A DNA stretch of 64,000 bases from Auricularia sp. M13. Lineage: Eukaryota; Basidiomycota; Agaricomycetes; Auriculariales; Auriculariaceae. Both the position numbers and the translations under genes were made by a program. The stretch covers positions 2,790,001 through 2,854,000 of the forward strand of contig CM073203.1 in the NCBI GenBank assembly GCA_037042915.1, given 5' to 3'. Below the pieces are notes generated by a model. That model was not told the origin of the DNA. It saw only the letters and a program-made list of their open reading frames with translations, and searched no databases. This document shows, piece after piece, positions 43,190 through 54,719 of the stretch; the first letter of the stretch is position 1; each line of letters begins with the position of its first letter.

Positions 43190-44336
43190 GATTTTTGGGT
43201 TGATCACCGAGTTTCGATCGTATTTCAAGGGTCCTTGGATTGCACTCCTTCGGAACGCCTAGAGTTATCGAGAAACCACAATCGTGCACTCCTATACATA
43301 TCTGGGCGTCCAGTTCCAATCAGATGCTCGCAATATGTTTGCGGCCCACTACAAATCAAGGGCAAGCAAATCAAGTGCGGCTGTGCACGCTGTACTCCAT
43401 ATTGACGCCATGGTTGATAGTCTGCCCCCGGTGGCGGCCAAGACATTATACATGGCGCGCATCGACCCGCTGCTAACATACGGCTGTGAGATAATGCCTG
43501 ACATAGATGAGCCACTTTTGGACAAACTGTCAGCCGTACAGTCCATGTTCCTGCGTCGAAACCTTGGAGTCCATGATCGCTCGGTGCTCGCACCTCTGTA
43601 CACGGAAACCAGCATCTTCCCTCTCCGTTTCCGCCGGATCGACATGACCCTCAGATACCTACAGTATACACTCTCTATGGCCCAAGACTCCTTCGTCAGT
43701 CAGGCCATAAAAGAGTGTATAGTGCTTACTGCGGCCGAACAACAGGGCTGGCTCATGGATTTACAGCTTGTCATTCTCAAGTTACGATCCCCAGTCCGTC
43801 TCCCCCCGCTGCACAGCCTCTCTGTAGAATCCGTCGAGGAATGCCGGTTGAGCATCATGGCTTGGATGCGTTCGGATTTACAGGCCCAATTGGACTCGAA
43901 CAAAAAACTCTACCTACTGCGTCACCGCCCTGGCCCCGTACTCGCGATGCGTCCTTATCTCCGCATTGATAATGATTTGCATCGTAAGGCACTGACTAGG
44001 GTGCTACTATCTTGCCATGCATTGGCAGTTGAGCGCCTGAGATGGCCAGAGCGCTATCGAGCGCGAGTAGATTACGACGACCGGCTATGCCGTCTGTGCA
44101 AAACTCATGTAGAGACAGCTGAACATGTCCTACTTGGATGCGCAGCAACTGCCGAAGTCCGAGCACTACGCGCCGCCTTCCTGAACGAAATGAGACAAGC
44201 CCATCCTACTTTACTGCCTCTGGTCCTATACAATGACCATGCGGTGTACCTACGGCTACTCATTTCATATGAGGACTCGATAGCAAAAACGGCAAAGTGG
44301 GTTTATGAGACGCTGGAGCAAGTCGAAAAGGTGTAA
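43190..44336 (+). mobile_element. 3' fragment of a second LINE (reverse transcriptase thumb and C-terminal finger)
   Basis: From 43284 a 350-codon frame reads SYTYLGVQFQSDARNM, then AAKTLYMARIDPLLTYGCEI, SAVQSMFLRRNLGV and FPLRFRRIDMTLRYLQY. This is the pattern of the thumb and post-RT region of non-LTR elements. It ends in a finger CRLCKTHVETAEHVLLGC and stop at 44334-44336. The stretch 43190-43283 (KVIFGLITEFRSYF) shows the preceding part in another frame. The endonuclease and palm domains are absent, so the copy is 5'-truncated, as LINE copies commonly are. No poly(A) or target duplication was found, so it is older than the 26.9-kb element and of a different family. It starts about 40 bp after the carboxypeptidase stop. 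Confidence 0.75.
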
Positions 44337-44706
44337 TTCCGGACGCAGCCCTGCTGTCTGCGTAGGCGGGATCGTTGGGATGCGGGGTTTGCGGCGGCTC
44401 GTAGAGGGCGAAGAGCGGGACGGCCGACTGCTTAGCGAATGCGTCAGCTGGCTTGTTTGGCTTCAGCTTGACTGCGGGTCCTGAGAGCGAAGACTGTAAT
44501 TGCCGTTATGTCGGGATGCCTCTCAGAATCGAACTTCCTTCCTTCCTTCCTTCCACTGGCAGAACGAGTTCTTCTTGGAGTTATTTGACGCGTTCTCTCG
44601 GCCGCACGCTCGCTGGTAGTGCACTTTGCTTGTGCGCCTCGTGCACTAGTGATCGAACGTCCTCCACACCATGTCACTGTCAATGGTAGCGATATACTAC
44701 GAGGGT
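44337..44706. other. Region with a coding-like minus-strand segment
   Basis: On the minus strand, from about 44474 down to 44345, one frame reads KLKPNKPADAFAKQSAVPLF, then ALYEPPQTPHPNDPAYADSR, which looks like real protein but is not recognised. A short CTTC tetranucleotide run lies at about 44529-44545. The segment may be a remnant cut by the LINE fragment on its left. Confidence 0.3.
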
Positions 44707-45197
44707 GCATCAGTCAACAAGTATCCGAGCGCAACACGCCCAACCGTTTTCACTCACCGACGACAAGTCCTGGTTCCCAATCTGGAGGTTCACGACGGTG
44801 ACGGGCACGGCGGCGGGCGGGAAGCGCACGCCGACGACCCCGCTCGCGGCGCCCAGCTCGAACGCGTCGAAGGTCGTGTCGCGTTCCTCGTCCTGGTCCC
44901 CGTCTTCTTCGAGCACCGGCTTGGCGCAGACGACGAGCAGCGTGTCATCGCGGAGAGTCTGCTCGTCCATGACGACGATCGGGTCGCCCGTCGTGTCGGC
45001 CGGCAGCGCCGCCCAGTGGCGCGCGTGTATCTGCGCGGGCGTCATGCCGTGCGTCGCATCGGGCGCGGCAGTCAGGCCGATATGGCCTGGGGCGGGAACC
45101 CGTCTTCGCCGCCCGTGTCGAGTGCATGCTGGATGCGCTGCTGGACGTCCGCCGGGATCGGGCAGGTTTGGTATAGAGCGACGCGTGGGAAGGTCAT
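44707..45197 (-). CDS. Uncharacterised protein, tentatively DUF6924-like
   Basis: The ATG at 45195-45197 gives MTFPRVALYQTCPIPADVQQ, then RIQHALDTGGEDGFPPQ. Then, with a frame change or short intron near 45075-45090, HIGLTAAPDATHGMTPAQIH follows. It goes on ARHWAALPADTTGDPIVVMD, EQTLRDDTLLVVCAKP, an acidic loop, and GVVGVRFPPAAVPVTVVNLQ then IGNQDLSS. The order 'duty to a deadline-like DEQTLRDDTLLVV ... RFPPAAVPVTVVNLQIGNQD' recalls DUF6924 proteins, which keep 'NLxIxNMDFxEF'. This match is from memory and weak. The 3' end is unclear: a GTGAGT after DLSS suggests one more intron. Confidence 0.35.
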
Positions 45198-46106
45198 CGA
45201 TAGCTAGGCGGGGTGCGCGGCACTTTGCTACTGGATGTGCCTTTTGAGCGGGTTCACGGGGCCATCGACGTCACTTGCTACAATGTTTGAGAGTCGGAAT
45301 CGTGCTGTGGGCCGCTAGGAAACCGTGCTCACCGGAATAGCGTCCGCAACTCAACATCGCAGTTAGAGTTTGCCAACCATTCTGTGTGACAACACAAGCC
45401 TCCAAGAAGATGGCACGCACACTGATCAGGCTGGCGATACCAGTTCGTAGTTGCTGGAGCTGCGATGAGCCTGCAAATGAAGGATTTGGACCTTGGCTTC
45501 CTCGAAAGGCTAGTATACGGGCGTTGTGCACACTAAGCGCTGAGCGTACCCTCCGTTCAATGCAGAACTAGAAGTTGTGCTTAGAAAGCAAAGGGAAGAA
45601 GCAACAAGTAAGAGTCCCAGAGTCGTGTGTTGGTCACTGCGAGCCTGCACACCAAAGAAATCCTCTGAGATCACAGCCTGGGCGTCTTCGATATCATGAC
45701 ATGGCGGGAGTACTTACGGGTCGGTAAATATTAATAACGAGCCTCGACTTGATTCAGTCCTCTGCCACCTTCGGATTCGTGGCAGAAAGGCGTCTCTGCC
45801 AATGGCGCCCATGGCACGCGCGGGTAGCGCAAAATTCAAGAATCCACAGCAAATCCAGTCAAGCGGGCGCTGGACGAGGGCAAGACAGCGACCTCATCAG
45901 GTTGGACTCAAGAGCGGCGTAGGCGTCTAGCGGAGTTGCTCCGTGCTTCTCCCGGACAAAATCGAAACCCGGAAACGGGACTGGCGTAGGAATATTCTGA
46001 CATTCTCAGCCTCACAGCGATAACGAGCTCTATCTGTGGATGGTATTGTTTCGAAAATGGGGCATACATCAAGGAGTCGCATAACCAATCGGAATGTGGA
46101 GATGTT
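45198..46106. other. Intergenic region
   Basis: About 0.9 kb with only short chance frames; nothing recognised. Confidence 0.35.
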
Positions 46107-47181
46107 TCACGCCACTACGGTACTCTCCTCGCCATCTCCATCTTCCGTCGCCATCCAGATCTTGCTTCCTATAACCGGGCGAGGTCCACCGGCGTATATG
46201 AACTCGCGGCCTTTGTCGTCGACAATGGTCCCGGTTTCAATGGCCTTCGCGAAGGGAGAGTTGTCCTTGACCTCCACAACAGCAGCGGTGAAATTCGTGC
46301 GGGACGGGCAGAACTACAGGACGTATTTCCGGTCAGATCGATTTGATAACGGGAAATAGTCCGTCGCACGTACACTACCTGCCGGGGGAGCGTTGCGGAA
46401 GCGATAAACGGCACCGTTGTTGGTGGGGCAGCCGGTGAGGTCCCATTCCGCACCGCCCTGCAGAGCGGAGCGTTGTCGATAGTCGAATCGAAGATGATGT
46501 CTTTGGGCACCATGAGCTCAGGCCTGAGACTTTTACAATCGCAAGTCCTTACTGAATGCGCTCCCTTCGGTGAGATTGTTCTGGCGATAAAATGCGGCGA
46601 TCCGCGCGCCGTGTGATCGGTTCTGCGAGGAATTGGCGCAGCGTGTCGTGCCGCTCTGGGCGACCGTGCCGTTGAAGCGCTGCGCGATGCACTGTACAGG
46701 ATTCAGCGGAGCGCGCGGATGGCTCTCACAGAAGCGACGCACCCCGAGGCCGCCATCGAATCTGAAACGAGTCGCAGTCAGTATCCCCGAAGGCATTCTT
46801 CTCCCAGTGACTTCAACTCACGTGCTTGCATACGGGTATTCGTCGCAGTCCGTCCCAGTGCCGCGCAGTAGTTGTTAGCGCCGCAGCCGACGTTGTTGCG
46901 CCTGTATGTCGCAGCGGTCGTCGTGGTGTTGGGGTTGGGTCTGTTGGAATTGGACAGACTATCGTAGTGAAGTGTCGTCGTGATGCTGTGGCAGAAACGG
47001 CGTTGCACGTGTTGTCGCATCTGAAGGCCCGGATGAGCTTGAGACGTTTCGAGAAGGGTATAAAATGCGTGAAATACATGTCTGGGTAGATGGTGCAGTT
47101 CATGACGAAGTTCGGTTGCGCCAGCGAGCTGGTGAGGAAGAGAGTCGCAGTAAAGAGAGCGATATAGAGGGATTTGAACAT
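46107..47181 (-). CDS. Secreted NucA/NucB-type deoxyribonuclease-like protein
   Basis: The ATG at 47179-47181 begins a signal peptide (FKSLYIALFTATLFLTSSLA). Cysteine-rich blocks follow (CDNTCNAV, NNVGCGANNYCAALG). The family signature CDEYPYAST comes next and, after an intron, FDGGLGVRRFCESHPRAPL, CIAQRFNGTVAQSGTTRCAN, QNRSHGARIAAFYRQNNLTE and GSAF. NucA/NucB nucleases show the same order 'CDEYPFAST..GG...N..QG..L..FY......G..F'. The C-terminal exon ends VEVKDNSPFAKAIETGTIVD, DKGREFIYAGGPRPVIG, SKIWMATEDGDG...VVA with stop 46107-46109. A TATA-like GATAAAAAGG lies upstream near 47255-47265 (minus). Two joints, near 46840 and 46970, do not keep frame with the splice sites I found, so the copy may be inactive. 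Exported nucleases of this type degrade extracellular DNA for nutrients. Confidence 0.52.
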
Positions 47182-48502
47182 CGCGATGGAAGCAAGCTGC
47201 TGAGAGCAAGAACACTGGATGGGTGTGCTGAGGATTATTCCATGCTGTGGCCTCAGCCTTTTTATCGTTCGAACGGCGCTCTCGTTGCTCGGATGACTGA
47301 ATACAATTTGACACCCTGCACAAGAGTAATTTCTTCTAGACGCGGTCTCAGAGAGTGCCGTGAGGTATACGACAGATCCCCGGATTGTTAGCTTCACTGC
47401 TTTGAACAATCCATATGCTCAACTCAGGGCTCTGTTCAGTCGCAATGACGTTGCGAGCAGTCTCACAACCAGAGACTTCCGGCAATAATTGACATGCCGA
47501 AGGACTAAGAGCACGGTATATGCATGCTGAGCGGCCGGACGAGGGCGCTCCGCTTGCCGAGAGCATCTAATCGCGAAGAGAGCCTCTGATGTTGAGATTC
47601 ATTTGCAGCCCTCTGACACCGTTGCGCGCGTAAATTTATCGCTCAGCAAAACATTCTAGAAATACAGAGTCACCATGTGGATAATGACGTCCTGTGCACT
47701 CTCAGCGTCTTCGACAATGCAATAAAGCGCTGTGGGAACCGCCCAGCTTTGTTCTGCGCGTCCTGGAAGTGCCAATTTATGATAAACAACTTCTTTGGCG
47801 CGCTGGACATAGGGAGACCAAGGACAAGACGTATCCAGAGCTCGTTGTCTACGTTGTCTACTTAAGCGGATGCCGTCGGGTCCAATGCATGATCCTGGGG
47901 GAACGGTGCTGCTTCGAAGGTTGTTAACGCGGCGCAGCACTGTGGCTCGCTCTTCCGCCGATATCTTCATCCAACAATATTATTTTATGTGGCATCTGGC
48001 TGAGAAAAGGAGATGCGGACGTTCAAGTCAAGACGTCTGCAAAGATAGCATTCAAAGAGCACACAATCTGTTGCAGATACACACCCCGAGCTCCTGCAAG
48101 AAATCGACATGCCCGGAAGCGAACAGACGGACAATCGCGTCAAAATTTCATGCCGCATAGCTGCATGGTGCGGTTGCATGCGAATGTCTGCATCTCAATG
48201 CTTGAACGACGAGGAAAGGATCCAAAGTTCCGCATCTTTCCGGTCGTCTCCCTCCCGTCGTCGAGTCGACCCGAAGCGGTACCACCCTCTTCCATGCAAC
48301 GTCGTGTGAGCTACCATCAGTATTGTGTCGCCTTTGTTTTTTCAGTTTCATTTGCGCATTTGCGCGTTCACGCGTTTCGGTGATGGGTCCTGGGTTTGGT
48401 CTGCTGCATCGCAATGCGTCCGTAGACTGAGTGCGGCTTTTTGGGCCGCAAATGTTGGCAAAATCACTGCGGCATCCACGGTCACAAAGAAGATTGATCA
48501 GG
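47182..48502. other. Intergenic region
   Basis: About 1.3 kb. A minus-strand frame at 48148-48540 and others overlap but show no family feature. Nothing is supported. Confidence 0.35.
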
Positions 48503-49433
48503 ATGACTTCACTTGGTCTCGACACCTTTTTTCTCTTCATCTGAGCTTTTATCCAACATCACCAACGTAAATTCTGTCCAGTTTATCTTGGCGACGCTTG
48601 CGCTGGTCTCTACCGCGACGGCGGGTATTACGGTCAATCTTGCCATCAACAGCACTCTTCCGGAAGGCACGACGCTCCAGAACTCTGCGTTCCTTTGTCA
48701 CTGGGCTTGCATCCTCACATCGGACGCGGAATCGCAGTGTAACACGGTTGCGACGTAAGTTGAGTGGATGCTCGTTCAGCGATGCATTGATGATTGGTCT
48801 TAGAACTGGCGCTGCGGATCCGGACTGTCTCTGCAAAGATGCCGGTGCTCAGGCAGGGTTCGTCGCGTGCATCGAGAAACAATGCCCTGCGAAGAAAGGA
48901 CGAACTCGTTGCCTTCAACAAGGTCCTTTGCGGTATGTACTACATCTTCCGGCGCGTGGGTCGCTATGTCAATCCGTCCCATTAATTCCTTCTCCAGATG
49001 CAGGCGGTATGATGCCTGGACGCAGAATGCTTGCATCTTGAGCTAACTCGGAGGATGCAACAGTCAAGAAAACCAACGACTCGCTTACCTGCGTCTTCGG
49101 TGTGTGCAACTCCCAGCTCAAAGCGCCCATCCAGAAGGCCTGTGGTGCGGACGCAGAGTACGTCGTTTATATCTGACCGCGATGTCGCTATAACATGCTG
49201 TCAGCACCAAGGGAGAGTGTGCCTGCACCTCCCAACCCGTCCAGGACAGTCTAGATCAATGCTTGACCAAGATGTGTCCCGCCCTCGTCGATACAGCTCG
49301 CGCCGTCCGCAAGATGTATTGCCGTACGTCGATCCACGTGATGTTGACTCATTCCTGCGCGTGATGATTCGGCAAATTCATCATCGTTACTCAGCTCAGA
49401 AGTTGTTCCGGTGGTGGTACTAGTTTCTCCGTG
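48503..49433 (+). CDS. CFEM-like two-module secreted protein (copy 2)
   Basis: A hydrophobic leader reads FILATLALVSTATAG. Module 1 shows CHWACILTSDAESQCNTVAT and, after an intron (about 48756-48804), DCLCKDAGAQAGFVACIEKQ with CPAKK, then DELVAFNKVLC in a neighbouring frame (a break near 48898). After another intron, module 2 begins SLTCVFGVCNSQLKAPIQKA. An intron (about 49161-49206) joins STKGECACTSQPVQDSLDQC, LTKMCPALVDTARAV. The cysteine plan matches the other four copies. The first exon is uncertain: the ATG at 48503 does not directly share the leader frame. No clear GPI tail or TATA box was found, so this is the most degraded or worst-resolved member. Confidence 0.5.
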
Positions 49434-51805
49434 ATTGGCGCAGGAGCGCAGTGATTTCAGCCATCTCTTCCATCGCGCTGTAATGGATCGAGCTAGAGTA
49501 TGCTCTGTCTCAACAGCCTGAGTATTCGTAACTGCCTGTATCCATGCAGATGCTATCGTGGGAGACGTGTGCTCTGAAATTTCTGAACTGTGGACGACGA
49601 CACCTATGGAAAACAGATTCTGCATGACACATTTTACAGGGGTAAAGACCATTCGGGGCGACCGCAGCTGTACTCAGTCACTAATAACGCTCAGCGTGCC
49701 CGCCGCTTTCCCGAGACGGCACATCGGGCGGATACCTGAGATCCCTGATGTGCGTGGGCCTATACATGCGGCCACGCAGGTCACCATCATTGTCTACGTA
49801 GCCGCAGTAGAATTCCCCCCCAGGGCGGTCAACACTAGGCGAAGATCAATACGATGCTGGTTTCCAGTGCTCAAAGCGACTAACTTGTAGTAGAAATCGT
49901 TGTTGTGGCGCGCGCTTAGGTAGCAGCAAACGACCACTGTTCATCGCAGCAATCGCGTCCATGGGTCTTGATAGCGAGTGTCAGATGGAGCAGACTCGAC
50001 CATTGCTCCATGATGAGTAAGACGTATTTATAGCGAAAGTTGTTCTGCCCGCTCTTGCAATCGTGTTCTGTCGGCCCTGGGAGGCGCTTTGCCAGCTCGA
50101 CATTTTCTGTGCCAATCTATATTGACGCAACACTGATCGGGATGGAAGGATGTACGATTCAGATTGTCGTGCGTTGTCGTAATCGTCTTCTATCATGAAC
50201 TCCGACACTTCACCCTACAACGGTTGGTAGTTTTACCATCGGGAAGTCGATGACGTACATGGCGAGGTGGACACCGACGAGTTTGGAACGATCAAGCCAA
50301 AGAGAGCCAAGCTAAGCTGCGTAATAACGGTTGCGGATGCAGAGGTCGGCAATGCAGAAAAGGGTCGCGAAACGCGGCAGGGGCGAGGCGTTGATTTCTC
50401 CCGGAACTGGTACATCGAGATGAGGGGATACTGGAACCGACGCCAGCGTCTCTAAATCTCGCGGGTTCAGATAGATACAGTACAGCGGGGACTATGGGGC
50501 GTAGATTTCGCACTGCATCTCAGATTCCGACCAGGCCATGGAAGCAGCCAGAAACCTTGGTCTGAGTCAAAGTATAGTGTAACCTATTCGTCGTTTAGAA
50601 ATCGCCGGCTGAAAAGGGCCATACACGGGACATAGTTTAAAACAGAGGTGAGGGTGCAGAGAAGACAAGCTATCTCAATTATATCGGTCAAATGTTCCCG
50701 GAATTCATCCAGAGCGGAACGTGAACTTGCGGCCATGGAAGCGTCCACCTTTGTAATGCATAAAGTAGAAATTCATTTGATTGTGCCAGATGCCAAGAGC
50801 AACGAACTTATAGTAAAAATATTCGTTTGATTGTGCTGCTCGGCTGCGAAATCATCAGAGGTGTTCAATGCGCGGCAATGCTTTTCACCCGTAACAATAT
50901 CCCGTACGATCCAACTCCGTAAAGACTCTCCTCTCAAAGTTTGCACCGTACTAATGCCGAGCGTCAGGCACATGGCTATATATACGATGACGGCGCTGTG
51001 CGGCGCACCGTGATCGATGCTCGGGCAGCAACCACGTAGGGTCGTCCGTAGTTGTCATGCCCGGCCTTGCGATCGTGGACAGCCGGCCCTGGAAGACCCT
51101 GCGACAAGTCGACAACGCGACTCCAGACGATCTCGAAACGCGCAGCGTTCCGGCAGTGATGGAACCTTCGGTTCCAAAGTCCTTAAGCATGCTGAGGATC
51201 TGGCCGCAATGCACGAAGACCTGCTCTTTCGGCGATGGCGGAGTGCCTTGGAGGATGCCTCTAGCCAGAGCCGCGCATCTTCATATTCGTTATCTATGAT
51301 CGAGTCAAATCAAGACTCGATTTCACATATTTTGGGTACAGAGGGTAAGTTCACCTGTGCATGCGGATTCGGTATGGCGAGAAATGGGCGTCGGCGCGAC
51401 GCCGTTCATACCGCAGTGGAAAGTTGGGGGAGAGGCGAGGAGTGAAGATCAGGCGAGATATGAAAAGCTAGGCCATGCAATTGCAATTGCGGGACCGGAC
51501 GACGGCGGGCGACGTCAAATATGTATGTCGCGACGGGTGGGTCAAGCCGGTCAAGCCGGGCTCATTTGATATCTGCATGGCCAACGAGGTTTGCACTGCT
51601 AGGGTGGCTGATTGATGCTAAAGGCTCGAGGACAGAGCATCCTTGTCTGAGTTTAGACGATTACAACGATGATTGTTCGGCGTGCCCGTCTTGCACCGCA
51701 CCGCAAATCTGGTCAGATGCACAAGCAAAGAAGTTCGCATGAGTGTTTCAAGCGTCGTTTCTTAGACTAACACCAGACAGGCGTTGCACACAGCGTGGGG
51801 GAAGG
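49434..51805. other. Long intergenic region with a diverged 63-bp direct repeat
   Basis: About 2.4 kb without a recognised gene. Two segments, about 50040-50102 and 51051-51114, align over about 63 bp with roughly three quarters of bases equal (GTTGT, TGCCCG, CTTGC, ATCGTG, CGGCCCTGG, TCGAC in common). They may be remnants of one duplicated unit. A TATA-like stretch (TATATATA) lies near 50975. Confidence 0.35.
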
Positions 51806-53091
51806 TTATTCTGAATCCGAGTCTTCGTCGTATGCTATCCGCCGCCGAGCCACCCTTCCAGGCTGTCGCCGCGCATGCGGGCGCACAGGCTCGGCGGATG
51901 ACTGACGGGAACCATTCGAGGACTTGTCGGTGACTTCGCCCTCAGACTCGCTCAGCGGAGTGGTTCTTTTACGCTTTGCGCGACGAGCAGATGGTTTCGT
52001 CGGCGGCACCGGTGCTGGACCTTGTCCCAATGAATAGTCATGTAGGCGCTTCTGGACTGCTGCATCGTAGCCTACACACTGCAGTGCCACGAGGTGCATT
52101 TTGCTGCAAGAGGAAATCAGCTAGGAGACGGGAACCACGAACAAGTGGTACCTCGTATCCAGTGTCTAGAGCAACGCGAAAATCCTCAGATGAGACTGTG
52201 CTATTCGTTTTTTTGGGTTTGCTATCTGACCCTTCGGATTTGACCTTCTTGAGTTCGACGAGACGACCAGTCATCTCCTTCGCGGCGCGGTATTTGCGTT
52301 TCGCGACGCTTTTGGCTCTGAGAGCCTTAACCTGTCGACGAGTTCTTGAATTCAAGAGTGCGCCACAATGAGCATCAACTCACGGGCTCCGATTGCATAT
52401 TCCATTCTTCACGAGTGAGCGGACGCATCTCCTTGTTCTTGTATTCGCCCATGTAGAGCCATTTCGCCTCGTGAGGGTCCCGGACGAATAGTCTGACGAT
52501 ACTCTTCTCGCCTCCGGTCGCGCGCCACGAGAAGGTGAAGAACAGCCCGTGTTCGCCGGGAGCGCGAGGGAGATATGGTGTCTGGGGCAGGGTAGCGAAG
52601 AGCATATCGCGACCATCTCGCCCGCGCGTGAACGCCGGTTGAGGACTTCCACCCAGGACTTTGCAAATCACGTCTATGCGATGCACAGGAACAGGTTTGC
52701 CTGAGGGAACCTGATATGCATTGCGTAGCGCAAAAGCCGTCATCGTGGTCCTGTACCAATGATCCCGCTGTTCTTCCCGTGAAGGAAATGATTCCTGCTT
52801 GATGTGAACAACTGGACGAAACAGTGGCTGCTGGCCGGGCTTACAACGTCCTTGACATCGACGACGTCCCTAACATCACTGTGGCTCGGATTTTGAAGAA
52901 TCTGGGTATCAAGGTCGTCCTGTGTATCGACGATTCCATCTTTAGAATCTACCAGCTCAGCTAGAGGCAGTCAGCGCGAAAACGCGAGATGGAGGGCAGC
53001 GTACTTTTGACCTGATCATTCTCTTCGGGCTCCGAGTCCGGATCGGTCTCCCAGTCAATCATAAATCCATCTTCCGTAAAGTAATCCGTCA
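51806..53091 (-). CDS. Uncharacterised nuclear-looking protein, possibly DUF6697-type
   Basis: The ATG at 53089-53091 gives an acidic start (DYFTEDGFMIDWETDPDSEP). A second acidic segment (AELVDSKDGIVDTQDDLDTQ) follows, then PVVHIKQESFPSREEQRDHW, YRTTMTAFALRNAYQVPSGK. The central domain reads PGEHGLFFTFSWRATGGEKS, IVRLFVRDPHEAKWLYMGEY, MRPLTREEWNMQSEP. 'LFV....W.YMGEY....PLT..EW' recalls the agaricomycete DUF6697 domain, a match made from memory. Lys/Arg-rich stretches follow (RQVKALRAKSVAKRKYRAAK), then a short MHLVALQCVGYDAAVQKRLH exon and a Ser/Arg/Glu tail ending EDSDSE, stop 51806-51808. Basic and acidic tracts suit a nuclear protein, by inference only. The joint near 52850 is not settled. 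Confidence 0.5.
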
Positions 53092-54043
53092 TGACTGGAA
53101 TACTAGAAATCCGGGAGTTCCGGTGGCGCTGGTCACTCTTGCCAGTCGGGAGGAAGGAACGGAGGGATCATCCGGCGAACTCCGGCGGATCGGTCCGAAC
53201 TTTCGCTGTATAGTTTTGTCATTATGGTTTTAGAACCGACGTTTGAGCACAGCCGTTGGTACGATATTTTAATACAACTCTTCTGATGACACGCACTTCA
53301 ACTCAATTCTCAGCGAGACTTTTTAGAGCCGATCATCACCTAAATTATATTTCTCTCTGCTGCACCACACTTCTCTCACTGAAACTTCGGTGATCTCCTT
53401 ACCTCCAGCGACCAATTTCCTATGCTGGGCTACGGCATGTATCGCTGTAGCGCGGGCTGATAGAGTGGGTGGAATGGAGACAAGCGCTGCAACTACGGGA
53501 TCTCTACCTTTGAGCGCCTCCGAGGCAGTGTGGGGCACTGCGAGTGAATCATCACAGGCAGAGCTAGCGTCGCTGTCGCGAGTCCCAACGCGTGTAGGGA
53601 AATTCAGGCACATGCAGTGTCCCTGCTATGAGCGTTTCTCCAGTAGTCTCCGTGCCTACCAATTATTCGGCGCATGAGGTGTTTTGTAAAGGCCTCTAGC
53701 GCTGCACCAGGTCCGTGCGCAAGCAGAGAGGTGAGTTCATTCACGAATGGCAACAGACCACTACTTAGTTAGCATGTGCTGTGGCAGCAGCGGACGATCA
53801 TCTCACTGGAAGATTGAACCTTGTCGCTCAGTCAGGGTGGAATGCAAGGGCGCCGATTGGCCGCGCTGGCGGCATCTGCGACACTTAGCGTGACGGCAAG
53901 GAGGATTACGAAGCGGAAAAATGACGAACAATCTGCTCCTCCTTTCCTGGGCGCCCTCGTTGTAAGGCAGATCCTTCAATCAAACACTATAAAGACAAGG
54001 TCAGGCGGGCAAAGTGCACTCCAGCATCACTAGCTGCTTCAGG
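53092..54043. promoter_or_regulatory. Intergenic region with TATA box of CFEM-like copy 3
   Basis: No gene recognised in about 0.95 kb. TATAAAG at 53988-53994 lies 50-55 bp before the ATG at 54044. Confidence 0.45.
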
Positions 54044-54719
54044 ATGCCCACGTCTCTCCACCTCCGTGTTCTCTCCCTCGTATTCGCCGCCGCTGCCGTG
54101 GTCATGGCGCAGACATCCGACAGCAGCCCTGAGGCTACGTGCCTTGGGAAATGCTTCACTACTGTCCTTTCGAAGACGCCAAGCCCTCAAGGTTGCGGGA
54201 AGGTCGCTACCGCGTATGTCATAGCCATGCCTAACACACCGGCGCGTGGGCTGACGGCGAGGCTTTAGAACGGACATAGAGAACTGTGTCTGCACGTCCG
54301 ACACATTCGGGGAGCAGGTCGGAGAATGTCTCGGGGGAACTTGCCCAGATATCGCGCAGACCATTGCGCAGAATGTCGTTTCGTTTTGTCGTGAGCTGCT
54401 CCGGCAATATGAAATGTTCAGAAACTGACTATTCTTAACGGCAGAAAACAACGGCGCTGGAGCTACCCCCCTTAGCGATAGCGGCGAAGAAGAGTCGACT
54501 AGCGAAGCGGCCGGTGCAGAGCCTACCAGTGGCAGCGCATCTGGCAGCGGTACCAGCGGAAACAGCAGGGGAGGGAATGGTGATAGCAGCGGCAAGAGCG
54601 GTGATAGTTCTGGATTAGGAATCCTTGGCGGCAGCGGGAAGGGTGGGGCAGAAAACCTCAAGGCATCCGCGCTTGGATTAGTCGTATTTACAAGTCTGTC
54701 CTTGTTGGCGATTTGCTGA
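54044..54719 (+). CDS. CFEM-like single-module GPI-type surface protein (copy 3)
   Basis: A signal peptide (LHLRVLSLVFAAAAVVMAQ) precedes one eight-cysteine module: CLGKCFTTVLSKTPSPQGC, then after an intron (about 54213-54268) ENCVCTSDTFGEQVGECLGG, TCPDIAQ and VVSFC. The second intron (GTGAGC...CGGCAG, about 54390-54444) leads to a Ser/Gly-rich low-complexity linker (SGSASGSGTSGNSRGGNG). A hydrophobic end follows (ALGLVVFTSLSLLAIC), stop 54717-54719, as in GPI-anchored proteins. All joints keep frame. Unlike the other four members it has a single module, so it may show the ancestral or a reduced form. It is expected at the cell wall or plasma-membrane surface. Confidence 0.7.

Noticed and set aside
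44529-44545. CTTC tetranucleotide run
   Set aside because: Too short to be more than a simple microsatellite.
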